This document shows positions 46,346-57,951 of a stretch of DNA of 64,000 nucleotides, piece by piece (position 1 is the stretch's first letter; each line of letters begins with the position of its first letter). Location: positions 186,001 through 250,000 of the forward strand of contig NEEC01000011.1 of assembly GCA_002189035.1 (NCBI GenBank), written 5' to 3'. Below the pieces are notes generated by a model. It had not been told where the DNA came from. It was given only the letters and a program-made list of their open reading frames with translations, and ran no database searches. Source of the stretch: Utricularia gibba (Eukaryota > Streptophyta > Magnoliopsida > Lamiales > Lentibulariaceae). Made by a program: the position numbers and the translations under genes.

Positions 46346-47137
46346 ATGATGAGTTCTATCATCGATAATAACAATGCTCAATCCAAATCACAGCGGGATT
46401 GGAATGCTGAAGAGGAATGTCTTCTGGTTGTGGTGTTCAATGAAATAATTGATAGTGGTTGGAAGAGGAAAAATGGCTTTTAGAATGGGTACTACGTTGC
46501 ACTACATAAGGCATTGAAGAAACATAAACCAGATGCTACTTTGATAGCAATCCCTCATATCTCATCGAAGGTTAAGATTTGGAAGAATGAATACTGTATG
46601 ATTATGGATGCACTCACATGATCTCAAACTAGCTAGAATAGCACCACTCAAATGATAGATGCCTCAAATGAGCTATGGGATGAATTGGTTAGTATGTTAA
46701 TGGGTGATATTATTATTAACTAGTTACATGAGTTCTTTATGCTTGGTGTTCTAAGAGCTTATATAATTTCTGGGAGATTGTCAATTGTTCTAATAATCCA
46801 ACAAAGTTTTGATGTGAATGTGATTATCATTGCTTATTAGGCTAACATCAAGGGATTGAAACAGTTGAGATATAGAGTGTGGCATTTTTTTAAGGATTGG
46901 ATTGATATTTTCGGTTCAGAAAGAGGTACTAGGAAGAATGAAGTAGCTCATGAAGAGACTTCTAACCATGCTTCAATTGTTGCTTATGATACTGAGTATA
47001 AATCAAATCCACCCAACATTGAACTAGGATCACCCCAAAGTCAAATTTCTGTTTTTGTAGCTGATTCAAAAACCACTAATGCATCTCATTGTGAAGGCAA
47101 ATCATCTATTAATGCTAACAATAGTGTGGGGCCCTAA
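46346..47137 (+). pseudogene. Myb/SANT-like protein of a second PIF/Harbinger element
   Basis: One frame from the ATG at 46346 reads 'QRDWNAEEECLLVVVFNEII', 'DSGWKRKNGF', a stop, 'NGYYVALHKALKKHKPDATL', 'IPHISSKVKIWKNEYCMI' and 'ASNELWDELV', the Myb/SANT-like DNA-binding domain. After further stops it continues to a polar Ser/Asn-rich tail ending at 47137. At least four in-frame stops are present. With the minus-strand transposase tail at 48289-48650 it shows the same convergent arrangement as the larger Harbinger-type element. Confidence 0.85.
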
Positions 47138-48288
47138 AAGAAGAAAAGAATTAAAAGGCAAAGAGTTGATGATGTTGTTGTAGATCATGTAGGAGAGCTC
47201 AAGGAATTGTGAAAGGGCTCAGATGCTATGGCAAACATAATCAATAGAAACTTGTTGCCATAGCAGATGCTCACTTATCACAACAACATGAAGCGATGTC
47301 TCTGCTCCGTGGCATGAACTTGATGGGTCTTGAGTTATGTCTCATGCCTTGCCTTGATAGCTATGACTTATTTTGGATGTTGTTTTTAAATCAAGTTATC
47401 TCTTATTAGGAGGTGTGAAGACAAAGAGGATGTGCAGCTATTTTTATGTCTATCTATTGCAGAGCATAAGGCAATGATATGGCAAATAGAAGGTGATATC
47501 CCAAGTGATGAAGAAGATGGTCGACAATAGCTGGTATATTATCTTTCGTTGGACTCTAGTTCAATTTGCTATTTGTAACCAAATTGCAGTCAGTTTTTTG
47601 TTCAAGTTTCTTGGGGTAGATACATATAATCAAGCTGTAGCTAGCTTTTGTGGGATTCATTATCTGTAATCAGATTATGATTGTATTCTAACATATTTTT
47701 CAGGTATTTTTTTACTCTATATTTGGTTCTTTTTTTTATGTAAATAGCCTTAAATCCACAGCAAGGATTCCAGTGTTTGTGCACTATGCAGAACGCTACC
47801 CAAAACAAAAGTTGACAGAAAGTTAAAATATAATCTAGATTTTGGAGAACCATGTTTTGCAATTAATTCAGATGGTTCGTACACACCAATAGGTTCTTCA
47901 TGAATCTCTACAATGATATCATCACGCAAACCTAACATAGGCAAGTTCTCTGCAATCTGAAGATGTACTCGATGTTCAATATATGAACAAAGTGAGTTGA
48001 TCTCATTCATGTAACCGAAATAAATCGAGTAAACAAACAGTATGTTCTGCCAATTGTACATGAAGACAGGCAATATGATGATGACATTGTAATCCTTGTA
48101 AATTGCACATGAAGATAGATAGTATGTTTTGCAAATTAAATCGAGTAAACAGAGGTAGTGAATCAGCAAAGGAAATAGGGATTATACTTAATAGTAAAAA
48201 GTTGAAAGTTACTGATGTCTCAAAGAAAAAAACTGTCCTCATTTCAATAGAAAAATAAAGTCCACAAACTTAGACAAATTGTCTTATG
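47138..48288 (-). other. Interior of the second Harbinger remnant; unrecognised minus-strand exon-like stretch
   Basis: At about 47960-47760 (minus) a coherent stretch reads 'ENLPMLGLRDDIIVEIHEEP', then 'IGVYEPSELIAKHGSPKSRL'. It is preceded by an acceptor-like GATTGCAG. I do not recognise the family. 48010-48170 contains a pair of similar stretches ('AAATCGAGTAAACA' with 'TGTTCTGCCAATT/TGTTTTGCAAATT'), a local duplication of about 90 bp. Confidence 0.3.
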
Positions 48289-48650
48289 TTACAACACAAA
48301 ATGCAATCTATTGCTATAGTCATTCCACATATTAGCAGCAAGTTCATCCCACCAAGTGCACCATTGTTGTGATGTCTCCATAGTTATGCACTCATTGTTT
48401 CCTTGATTAGTTGCAACTTCACAAAAATTTTCCACGACCTCATTCTCCATATGGTGACACTCCACATTCATCCTTATGAACTCTGCAACAATGCACAAGC
48501 AAGGATGATGTAATTTTGTGTCAAATTGGATAGTGCGATGCTGATCGTAGTATTTTCTGTTCCATGTTCGCTCGATTACATTCCTTGTAGAGGCATGCCG
48601 CATGTTATATAACTCCCTCGCATTGTGAGGTGTAAATTACTCTATCCTCA
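48289..48650 (-). pseudogene. PIF/Harbinger transposase C-terminal fragment
   Basis: The minus-strand frame starts 'MRHASTRNVIERTWN' (the family has H-S-x-A-R-N-x-I-E-R). It jumps by deletion to 'YYDQHRTIQFDTKLHHPCLC' and 'IVAEFIRMN', and ends with the usual W-x-D-E-L-A-x-x-M-W-x-D-Y tail. The catalytic DDE core is missing. Confidence 0.82.
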
Positions 48651-49003
48651 TTTTTTTAAGTGGCATCTGACGTTTCAATATAGAATGAGGAATTCTTGAC
48701 AATTAGTGTACCCATTATCACAAAGATAGTAACAACCTACAACCAAGCAAACGCACATCAACATACTATATAAAATTTTGCAGTAGTCATCACAATACTT
48801 AGATTACGAATCTCTATGCATTCAAAGACTACCAACTTCTTTCGACAAGGTGCTTTTTAATACTTTACTATCGGTTGTCGATCCTTTTTTATGGGGTACT
48901 CTCACTAGCAAGTATATAAATAAAATTCATATTTTGATTGCACACACCTAAAATGTTGAAAGTAATATATCATTCTTTTTTCGATGCTTAGTACTCTCAC
49001 TAA

Positions 49004-49259
49004 GAGTATCTTTACTCATTTCCAACTGCTGATGTGGCATTTCCGAAAATGGGGTAAATGTTTTCAGAAATGATTAAACATGTTTCTCATTTTTTCAGGA
49101 AACAGAAATAAGTAAACCCTGTTTCCTTCCAGAAACGGTTTAAAATATAGTTTAGAATCTTTATTTTAATATTACGATTTCTGGAAATGAATATAAAAGG
49201 AAACTTAATATCTTAAGGAAATGTCATGTCAACATTTCAAAAAATTGGTAAAGATACTC
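49004..49259. mobile_element. Tourist-like MITE
   Basis: Termini GAGTATCTTTAC and GTAAAGATACTC are perfect 12-bp inverted repeats. They are flanked on both sides by TAA (49001-49003 and 49260-49262), the TWA duplication of PIF/Harbinger-mobilised MITEs. Length 256 bp, no coding capacity. The imperfect inverted symmetry continues inside (CATTTCC and GGAAATG words). Confidence 0.9.
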
Positions 49260-49569
49260 TAACATACACCCTTGCCTCAATGTATGAACTATCTAAAACA
49301 TCTAAACAGTTCAACATCCAACACAAACACATGGGTGACTCAAATAGATACACTATAAAGTTAATAGAAAGAAAATACATTCAACAATTACCTCAAAGTA
49401 CTGGAATCTTGATGTGGCATTGCTACTTGTTATCGGTTCAACCTTTGCAAGCAATTTCTCTTGTATGTACAAAAAAGTAGCAAAGACAAACTTGAAGTGA
49501 TAGCTAATTGTCCATGTGGATCTCTAGAATGAATATTTTTGCACCCTTATTTTCTTATGATATGCTAGA

Positions 49570-50865
49570 TGATAACACACAATTTATTAGTGTTTTTAAG
49601 TATTTTAATTCTTATTTGAATATTTTGATAATTGTAGTATTATTTGTATTTTTATGCATAATATATACTAAATTAATGATTTAGTCTATATTATGATTTT
49701 TAATATTCTTCTAAGTGTTAATAATAGCATTATAGATCACATATATGTAGTTTGTATGCACAAGTCGATGGGCACAAAATATAAGGAGGAAACATAATTG
49801 ATATTCAGTTGCCTACAGTCTGTAGATTTAGACCAAGAGCAGTAATGATGTAAGTAATAGTGAAATATATTGAAAAATGAAAAAAATAAAGGTGGACAAA
49901 GCTATTTTGACAAGGAGAAAAGAATGAAATCAGACCCCAACAGTGGGAGGAAGGAGGCAATTGAGAAGAAATTTCAACCTAAAGCTCTCCAACACCGAAA
50001 CCAATTCCATGCTACTATTTCGAGCCAAAAATTGTAGCTAACGGAGAATCCATAATTGAACTTTACTTTCCTTTATATATTGTGAACGTTTTATGATTAT
50101 TGTTCCACTTTTGAATTTGTGACCATGAACATGCTTATATTTTCAGTTTATGAAGTAAGGATTCTACTTTTCATTATTAGTGGCTAGACTTTAGAGATGT
50201 CTTAAGGTATAAGGATTTGCTAGATAATTTACAATTATGTACATTAACAGTTCATTTTTTACATTCCTCGAGTAGACCTAAGGGAGGAAAGTGAACAATA
50301 TTGCAACTGAAATGTTTGATTTAGAGGTAAACCAACAAATTAAGACGTAGATAGTAGGTATTAATCTTTGGTAAAATCGAGTAGATCTAGTTTTACATAT
50401 TTTGTACATAGGTAGACCTAAGTGTAAAATGAGTAAGGATACTAAGGATTGTCCTAGCCAAAAATATGAAAAACGATATGGCTAGACTTAGATTGTTTAG
50501 TGTTTGCATATAAGCAAATTATATATTAGATTAGAAACTTGAATATCACATCAACTGAGTTACTTTGAGTCATTTTAGTATTATTTAGTGCATAAGTCTA
50601 GTATTTATTACTTTCTGTGTTGTGATTTGATTTTAATTATCGAGCTTAGATATCATAATTAGTTTGACCTTGAATTAAGAGTAAAATTTATTCTGAATTC
50701 TACATCTCGAAAAATGCATTGCATGCACCAGCTTCTTATAATCGACCCCAAAATCCACTATATGATTTATATTGAAATTTTATTTTATGAAGATTAGAGA
50801 TTATAAAATTATTTGACACGTAAATTTATTTTCTTTTGCAACAACACAAATATTTCCATTTATCA
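49570..50865 (+). mobile_element. Solo LTR (TGATAACACAC subfamily)
   Basis: TGATAACACACAATTTATTAG ... ATATTTCCATTTATCA with perfect flanking duplication CTAGA (49565-49569 and 50866-50870). Length 1,296 bp. Shares the 'GTAGACCTAAG', 'TTTAGAGGTA-ACCAACAAAT' and 'TAGGTATTAATC' words with 27158-28319 and 6642-7592. Confidence 0.93.
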
Positions 50866-50870
50866 CTAGA

Positions 50871-52190
50871 ATACCAAGGAAAATGCACACCTTCTCAATA
50901 ATACGGTATACCAAGAATTAGTGATGCCTACATAATCACAGAGTAATACACACAACCTTCTAAATAAATTATGATTCATCCGGATTTCCTCTAACAATGT
51001 GTGAACATCAGTAACAAGGTCATGAAAATGTTCTAATTATCTTGATATCTGTATTGTATAAGAATAATGATATCACAATAATGTGGACAATAATATTGTG
51101 CTGGTTATAATTTAAGAGCACATTTGCAATAGAATGAATATCACAATAATATAGACAATAGCTAAATTCCTATTCAACATATCAGCAAACACCAACAAAT
51201 CGCTCTGCTCCTCAAATGAATCTATTTTGAAGTTACAAGAAGTCCTAGTGAAAATAGAGACAGCATGATATAAAATTGAAATACAATCAATGACTTTGAA
51301 TCGTATTCAGAAAACCGCAAACATCAAAAATCATAAGTCTTACTATATAGCAAAGGATACGATGGACACAATTATATAAAAAGAGAAAGAAGCAACTGAA
51401 TACCAAATTCAAATACAACAAATCGAAAATCGAGGGATGTACGTACTGATGCGATGAACGATTTCTGTTGTCAAACACGTCTTTTTTCACTTGGACAAGT
51501 GAGAATCACTAGTGGGTCGATCAATTCGAACCCAAGATTGAAATTGGAGTTTCAGTATGATGAATTTAGCAATCCTCAATTCAAGAAACAAAAGGGTTAA
51601 GTTTTTTATTCGATTTTAGTCTTAAGTTAAAGTGTAAATTACTAAACAATTGAGGACAATGTGGTAATTTCATATATTTCGTGAAATGAAATAAATTATT
51701 ATAAATTTAACAATGGATGAAAAAAATATATTAATTACTAAAATCAAATTATGTATTTAAGTATACAGTGAATATGTGCATATACCAATTACCAAATACA
51801 ACCTAAGACAAGGTTGTCTTCTAGGCTTGCCTCCCACCCATGGCATGCACGCCTACACCTTGCACACTCCCGACTATGCCTCCACTCAATAGATGCCCAT
51901 TCAACAATGGATGGACGGCGGTGTCGGTGGTTGGTAATCCAAAGAAAAAAATAAGAATTTCAAATTAGGAGTCAATTTTATCATAATTAAAACACAGTGA
52001 CTATTGTTTTGTTCGATTTTTGAGAACCTAATATACTATTTAGATAAGCAAGAAAGATTATATATGTACTGATAAAAAAATAAAGATTATTTATGCAATT
52101 ATTTTCATGCATAATTGTGCCTCATGAAGAGTTGCGTTTTCCTGTCCCGAAAAAAGAAGTCCTCATCTGGACAGCTAGCTCATCGCTGGG
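50871..52190. other. Intergenic region upstream of the receptor kinase
   Basis: AT-rich, no gene recognised. The frame at 51287-51490 (-) has no family features. Confidence 0.45.
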
Positions 52191-52199
52191 GCTGTCTCG

Positions 52200-53197
52200 C
52201 TTTACGCCCCCGCCCCGGCCCCGGCCCCTTCCCGGGCCCCTCCCACGCTTCTTTTTCATCAATGCTTCCATATAAAAATAATTCCCGCCTCCAGTTAATC
52301 CGCTGTATACATATATATCTATACTCTTTTGGTTTACTGATTTCCTCCTCTCTCTCGGTCCCTCTTTCCCTCCCATGTCAAGTCGCTCTCTCTCACCAGG
52401 CACGAGGCCATGGGCGCAGCTCAGCTCAGCTCCGCCAACCACTCCCAGAAGAAAACCCCCTTTGTTGGGTAGGTGCAGTGAAGGGAAGGGAAGGGAAGCA
52501 TTTACTGGTCTCACCCCAACCGCGGCTCCACGTAGGATGGATGCATGTCCCTGCCCCAACCGGAGGGATCTGCCGCGCGCCAGGCCGTAATAAAATCCGC
52601 TTCAACTGCCCGCGCGATGCCCTCGTCCTTTTCCATTTAATGCTCCACTCTCCACTTCGGAGGGGAGTCTCACACAACCAACACACTTCAAGCTGTGTAC
52701 CACCCGGGGTGCCGTGCCAACCCGCTTTTTTCCTGCCTCCCTTCTTTCGATTTTCCCTACCCCTGCTTTCCCCCTGTAAATTTGCCCTCTTGCCGCCTCC
52801 AAGACCATTCCGGTGAAAGTAGTAATTTTGGGGGCGGAAGCGTTTCCCCTCATCGAGGAACAAGATTCCCCACGGGTATTGCTTTCCTTTTGACCGGGAA
52901 TTCTCTAGCCAACGAGGTTGTGTTCCTGAGCTGCTCTTGGAATTTGTGGGTGTGTGTCTGCGCTACCTATGAGAAAGCAGCATTCCATCGGTGCATTTCG
53001 CCCGCCTGTTTGTATTTTGCGGAATTCTTGACTGTTGCGAAGAGCTGTATAGATCTCCCTGGGGACCTTCCAGGGTTTCAACTCTAGTCTTTTTAGAGCA
53101 TACTCTTTTTAGTGTTTCGTTATTGCATTCTTTTGGATCAATCAGGCTATGTGCTAAAAGGGTTGGATCACCCGATTCTCAAAACAAGAGAAAAAAA
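52200..53197 (+). promoter_or_regulatory. Core promoter / 5' leader region of the receptor kinase gene
   Basis: An abrupt rise in GC. 52206-52243 holds repeated C-tracts (CCCCGGCCCCGGCCCC type), so the minus strand is G-quadruplex-capable. 52345-52395 is a CT-rich pyrimidine patch, as common in plant core promoters. Several ATGs and long open frames occur before the real start, so a long leader with upstream ORFs or a 5' intron is likely. The transcription start cannot be set from sequence. Confidence 0.5.
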
Positions 53198-56139
53198 ATG
53201 AGATGCCTATATGCTCTTCTATTGCTCATTTCTTTATCATCAGTCTTGGTGAATTCCATCATTCCTTCCTTGAATGACGACGTCTTGGGGCTTATTGTTT
53301 TCAAGGCTGATATTCAAGATCCTGCTGGGAAATTAGCTTCTTGGAATGAAGAAGATGACAGCCCTTGTAACTGGGTTGGTGTAAAGTGCAACCCCAGATC
53401 CAAAAGAGTTTCTGAACTTTCCCTTGACGGGTTTAGCCTCTCTGGCAAATTGAGCAAAGGGCTTCTTCAGCTGCACTTTCTCCGCAAGCTGTCTTTGGCA
53501 AGAAACAACCTAACGGGAAGCTTAACTCTCAGTTTAACACAGCTCCCTGATTTGAAATGGCTCGACTTGAACGAAAACAGTATCTCTGGGTGTATCCCCA
53601 GCGACTTTTTCACCCGCTGCGGGTCTTTGAGATCCATTTCCTTGGCAGCAAATGCGTTCTCTGGCCCAATCCCTGAGAGTTTGGGCTCTTGCCTCTCACT
53701 TGTATCCCTCAACTTTTCAAGTAATCAGTTGTCTGGATCGTTGCCGTTAGGACTCTGGTCATTATCTGGTCTCAGATCTCTCGACATGTCCAATAACTTG
53801 TTGGTGATCAAGTCCCTGAAGCGATTGAGCATTTGAGCAATCTCAGAGCATTAAACTTGAGGAATAATCGGTTTACTGGGGAAGTTCCTCGTGGGATTGG
53901 GGGGTGCTTTTTGTTGAGATCAATTGATTTGAGCAACAACTTTTTTCAGGGGTTGCTTCCAAGCACAATGCGGAAGCTTTCTTTGTGCAGCAGGGTCGTT
54001 GTGGGAAGAAACAAATTGACAGCCGAGTTGCCTGCATGGATTGGAGAAATGACTAGCGTTGAGTTTCTGGATCTTTCTTCAAACAACTTTACTGGCAACA
54101 TCCCTGCTTCATTTGGCATGCTTCGATCTTTGAAATTCCTCAATATATCACGCAATGCCCTTTCTGGGAGCGTGCCTGAGGCTATTGGAGACTGCCTGAA
54201 TCTTCTTGTCCTTGACATGAGTCATAACTCTTTAACAAGCAGTCTACCATCTTGGTTATTTAAGATTGGAGTGCAGCAGGTTCTGGTTTCCAATAATGGA
54301 TTCAGTGGAAGTCTAAATTATGTTTTTGAATCAGCTGTGGAGAATTCCAAGGAAAAGCTCTTGTTTTTGGATGTCTCTGATAATAAGCTATCTAGTGAAA
54401 TTCCTTCTGCCATTGGAGGCTTTAGCAGCTTGCGGTACTTGAGCATGGCAAGGAACTTGCTCACCGGCAGCCTTCCACTGACCTTTGGAAATTTGGGGAG
54501 CTTGGACTTCCTTGATTTGAGTGATAATGCACTGAACGGCAGCATACCCATCTCCATCAGCTATTGTTCGGCTCTTATTTCCTTGTAAGTTTCTTCTCAA
54601 TTTCATGAGTTGATTATTCTATCAAGTTCTTATTCCATGTATCTAATAATCTGGTCTTTTGTTGAATCTGGAAGATTTCTTGCTCGTAATCAGTTAGCCG
54701 GTTCTGTACCTGGATCACTTGCAAAGCTCAGTCACCTAGAAGACGTGGACTTGAGTTCTAATAAGCTGACAGGCACTCTGCCAAAGCAGTTGACTGATCT
54801 TCTGAATCTTAAGCTGTTCAACATTTCACACAATGAGCTACAAGGTGAACTGCCCGGGGGTGCATTCTTTGACACTATCGATCCATCTTCAGTGTCCGAA
54901 AATCCATCCCTCTGTGGAGCTGCAGTAAAAAGAAGCTGCCCCACTGTTGTTCCTAAGCCGCTGGTTCTCAATCCAAATTCAACTGATGCAGCACCCGGTT
55001 TGATGCCCCCTGCTTTTGGTGCTGGAAGGAAGATTCTTAGCATATCTGCCCTCATTGCAATAGGAGCTGCTGCAGCTATTGTAATTGGCGTGGTCGGTAT
55101 CACGATACTCAATCTTCATGTGCGTACTGCAACGTCCAACTCTGCTGCACCTCTTAACTTCTCCGGAGGTGATGAGTTTAGCCGCTCCTCATCCACAGAT
55201 GGTGAGTCAGGGAAGCTGGTTATGTTTTCTGGTGATCCTGATTTTCGCGCATCAACACATGCGCTGCTGAACAAAGACTGTGAGCTGGGGCGTGGTGGAT
55301 TTGGAGCTGTTTACAAGACCATGCTTGGCAACGGGCGCCCTGTGGCCATCAAGAAGTTGACCGTTTCAAGCATCGTCAAGTCGCAACAAGATTTCGAAAG
55401 GGAAGTGAGGTTGTTGGGGAAAGCCAGGCATTCCAACCTGGTGGCTCTTGATGGCTATTACTGGTCTGCTTCTCTGCAACTCCTCATATATGAATTCGTC
55501 TCTGGTGGGAATTTATACAAGCATCTGCACGAAGAGTCTGAGGTAGGGTGCCTCCCCTGGAACGAGAGATTCAACATAATTCTTGGTACAGCAAGAGGGT
55601 TGGCTCATCTCCACCAAATGAACGTCATCCACTACAATATAAAATCAAGCAACATCTTGATCGACAGCAAGGGGGAGGCAAAGGTTGCGGATTACGGCCT
55701 AGCGAGACTCCTTCCCATGCTGGACCGTTACGTGCTGAGCAGCAAGATCCAGTGTGCACTCGGTTACATGGCGCCTGAGTTCTCTTGCAACACCATAAAG
55801 ATAACTGAGAAATGTGACGTGTATGGGTTCGGGATCTTGGTTCTGGAGATTGTGAGTGGGAAGAGGCCGGTTGAGTACATGGAGGATGACGTTGTGGTTC
55901 TTTCAGACATGATCAGAGGAGCGCTGGATGAAGGGAAAGTTGAGGAATGCGTGGACAGTCGTCTACAGGGGAAGTTTCCGGCGGAGAGCGTCATCCATGT
56001 GGCCAAGTTAGCGCTGCTCTGCACATCGCACCTGCCATCCCATCGGCCACAAATGAGCGAAGCCGTGAGCATGTTGGAGCGCATGAGTTGCACATCCGCA
56101 AGCCCGAGCGAGTCCCCGGACTCGAGTAACTGCTACTAG
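53198..56139 (+). CDS. LRR receptor-like kinase, At3g28040-type (predicted pseudokinase), one intron, frameshifted
   Basis: The ATG at 53198 starts a signal peptide (residues 1-21) followed by an LRRNT ('SLNDDVLGLIVFKADIQDP', 'SPCNWVGVKC') and a long array of plant LRRs. A transmembrane helix lies near residues 582-610 ('ISALIAIGAAAAIVIGVVGI'), and a kinase domain runs from about 660 to the C-terminus. Exon 1 ends at 54584. The intron is 54585-54674 (GTAAGT...GAAG, 90 bp, phase 2), which restores the L-x-x-L-x-L-x-x-N register. The total is about 950 residues; homologues are about 1,000. The glycine loop (GRGGFGAVYK) and VAIKK lysine are present. HRD is replaced by H-Y-N and DFG by D-Y-G, as in the 'probably inactive' At3g28040 group; APE is kept. 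At about 53807-53815 one base is missing (LRR 'NNLL-GDQVPEAIEHL'), shifting the frame to a stop at 53834-53836. Confidence 0.9.
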
Positions 56140-56778
56140 GAAATGGATGGGATGGATTTCACATGTGCAAAACAAAACCGGATCCTCTTCGCCGCGTGCT
56201 GCGCTGCTATGCCCGGCTTCTGCTGCTGCACTCTCACTTGTCGTTGATCTTGTACTCCTTTTTTCAACTTGCGATACCTTTGGAATTAGAAGCTTCCGTT
56301 GGCTCTCTCTAGTCTAGCTGGAGATTTCTTGCAATTTGCAAATGGGGTGTGAAATTATAAAAAGATGTTCATAGAATCAAGTAGAGCTGATTTATCCATT
56401 TTTAGAGTAACACGTCTTCTTCTTGTAGACTTTGAGAATTATGCTCCATCAAATCAAATTCGATTCGAAGGCGGGGGGGTGTGGGAGTAAAGTGTTTTTC
56501 CCTAATTTTTATTTAATAGGTATAATTAATCCTCAAGTTTTTTATTTCAATTCAAAACCAGATTTCGAAACCTTCAATTGAACCAAAATTGGAACCGTAC
56601 GGATGGTTTTGATTCAAAATTGGAACCGATAACCTTGAATCAAATCGGCATCTAAACTAATCGATTAATGTTTGAATGCGTTTTCCAGGCACTCATATGA
56701 ACCATTGTGAGTGTCTGGTAATGAAGTTTTTAATAATTTTTAATTTTATATGTTTTGATATTAGCAAATAATATATTT
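56140..56778. other. 3' UTR and flank of the receptor kinase
   Basis: No further gene. Contains a G-rich GGCGGGGGGGTGTGGG stretch near 56471. From about 56510 it turns AT-rich. Confidence 0.5.
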
Positions 56779-56783
56779 AATAT

Positions 56784-57946
56784 TGATGGTAATTTTACAA
56801 TTGCACAGAAACCGTCAAAGTAATAAAATAAGGTTATATCCACATTGAACTTTATTGGAATTTACTTTTCAATATTGGAATTTACTTTTCAAACAAAGAT
56901 TGAAAAAGATTGAAAACAAAGAAAAGCTTTGGTTTTAAAAACAATAAGAAAAGTGGTCTTTGATCTAAGATCCAACTTCCTTAAAACTCATCCTTGCGTA
57001 TGTGCAAACCTTGAAGAATGACCTGCTTGCGTAAGCTTTGAGAGTGTTATTCTAAAATAGTATTACTTAGTGACCGTTATAGCACCGTTCCTTGTTTTGT
57101 AGGATTATGAAATCAACCAGAGACATTTCACCTCTTGTAATAATCTATGTTTTCCCAACACTCAAATCTAACCCCTATGCCCTCACCTCACAGATAGATT
57201 AGACAGAATGTGTCTTACCAATGATGTCCAATTGAGCCCTTCTCTTTAAGTGCTTGAGGCCAACCTTTGATTCTCCTAAACTCCATTAGGGTTATATGAT
57301 ACTAAAGATCACGTTGGTAAAAAAAGACATTGTGAAAAACAGAATCAAACCTCAAATTAAATGCTGGAAAATATAGTAAGTCAGTCAAACACGCAGGAGT
57401 TGCGCAAGAAAGGCTTCACTGTAGATCCTGAACTGCAAGCGCTCACACACGCATGCTCGACTCTAAACAACAAAAGTTGATGAAAGATGAAAAAAAAGGA
57501 ATCCAAAGCATGCTAGATTCGACTCTAAACCCTAAAATTGACTCTATCGTCGACAATTCAATCTTCGGGTTTGGATCTTTACATAATGATCGGAACTTGT
57601 CGGGCTTTCTTAATAGGCTTACATCAAATCTTCTATCTGAATCTTCTAAGATTTGATACAAATCTTCTAAAATAAGATCCAAATTTTTTAAGATATGATA
57701 CGAATCTTATCTCATCTAGATAGACCAAATATTTGCCTCCATCAAGGTTAACTCGAAAATACTCCAAATTATTCCAAAATTATTTTGAAAAATCACAAAA
57801 CACAATTTACCTCCAAAAAGATTAAAGTGATATTAAAGATATAAATTTTTTTTAAAAACACAAGGAAAATGAGATAAAAAGAATGCGAAACCCATCTAAG
57901 TGAATCATACAAAATATCAATATAAGTGACACAAAATCACTTATCA
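56784..57946 (+). mobile_element. Solo LTR (TGATGGTAATT...CTTATCA family), copy 2
   Basis: TGATGGTAATTTTACAATTG ... ACACAAAATCACTTATCA. Flanking 5-mers AATAT and AATAA (one mismatch). Length 1,163 bp, about 270 bp longer than copy 1 at 16034-16929, which lacks part of the right half. No internal genes adjoin it. Confidence 0.85.
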
Positions 57947-57951
57947 AATAA

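Noticed and set aside
52115-52816. Long 233-residue plus frame in the receptor kinase leader and its minus-strand partners
   Set aside because: GC-rich leader and promoter DNA gives long open frames by chance; Pro/Arg/Ser-rich with no domain.
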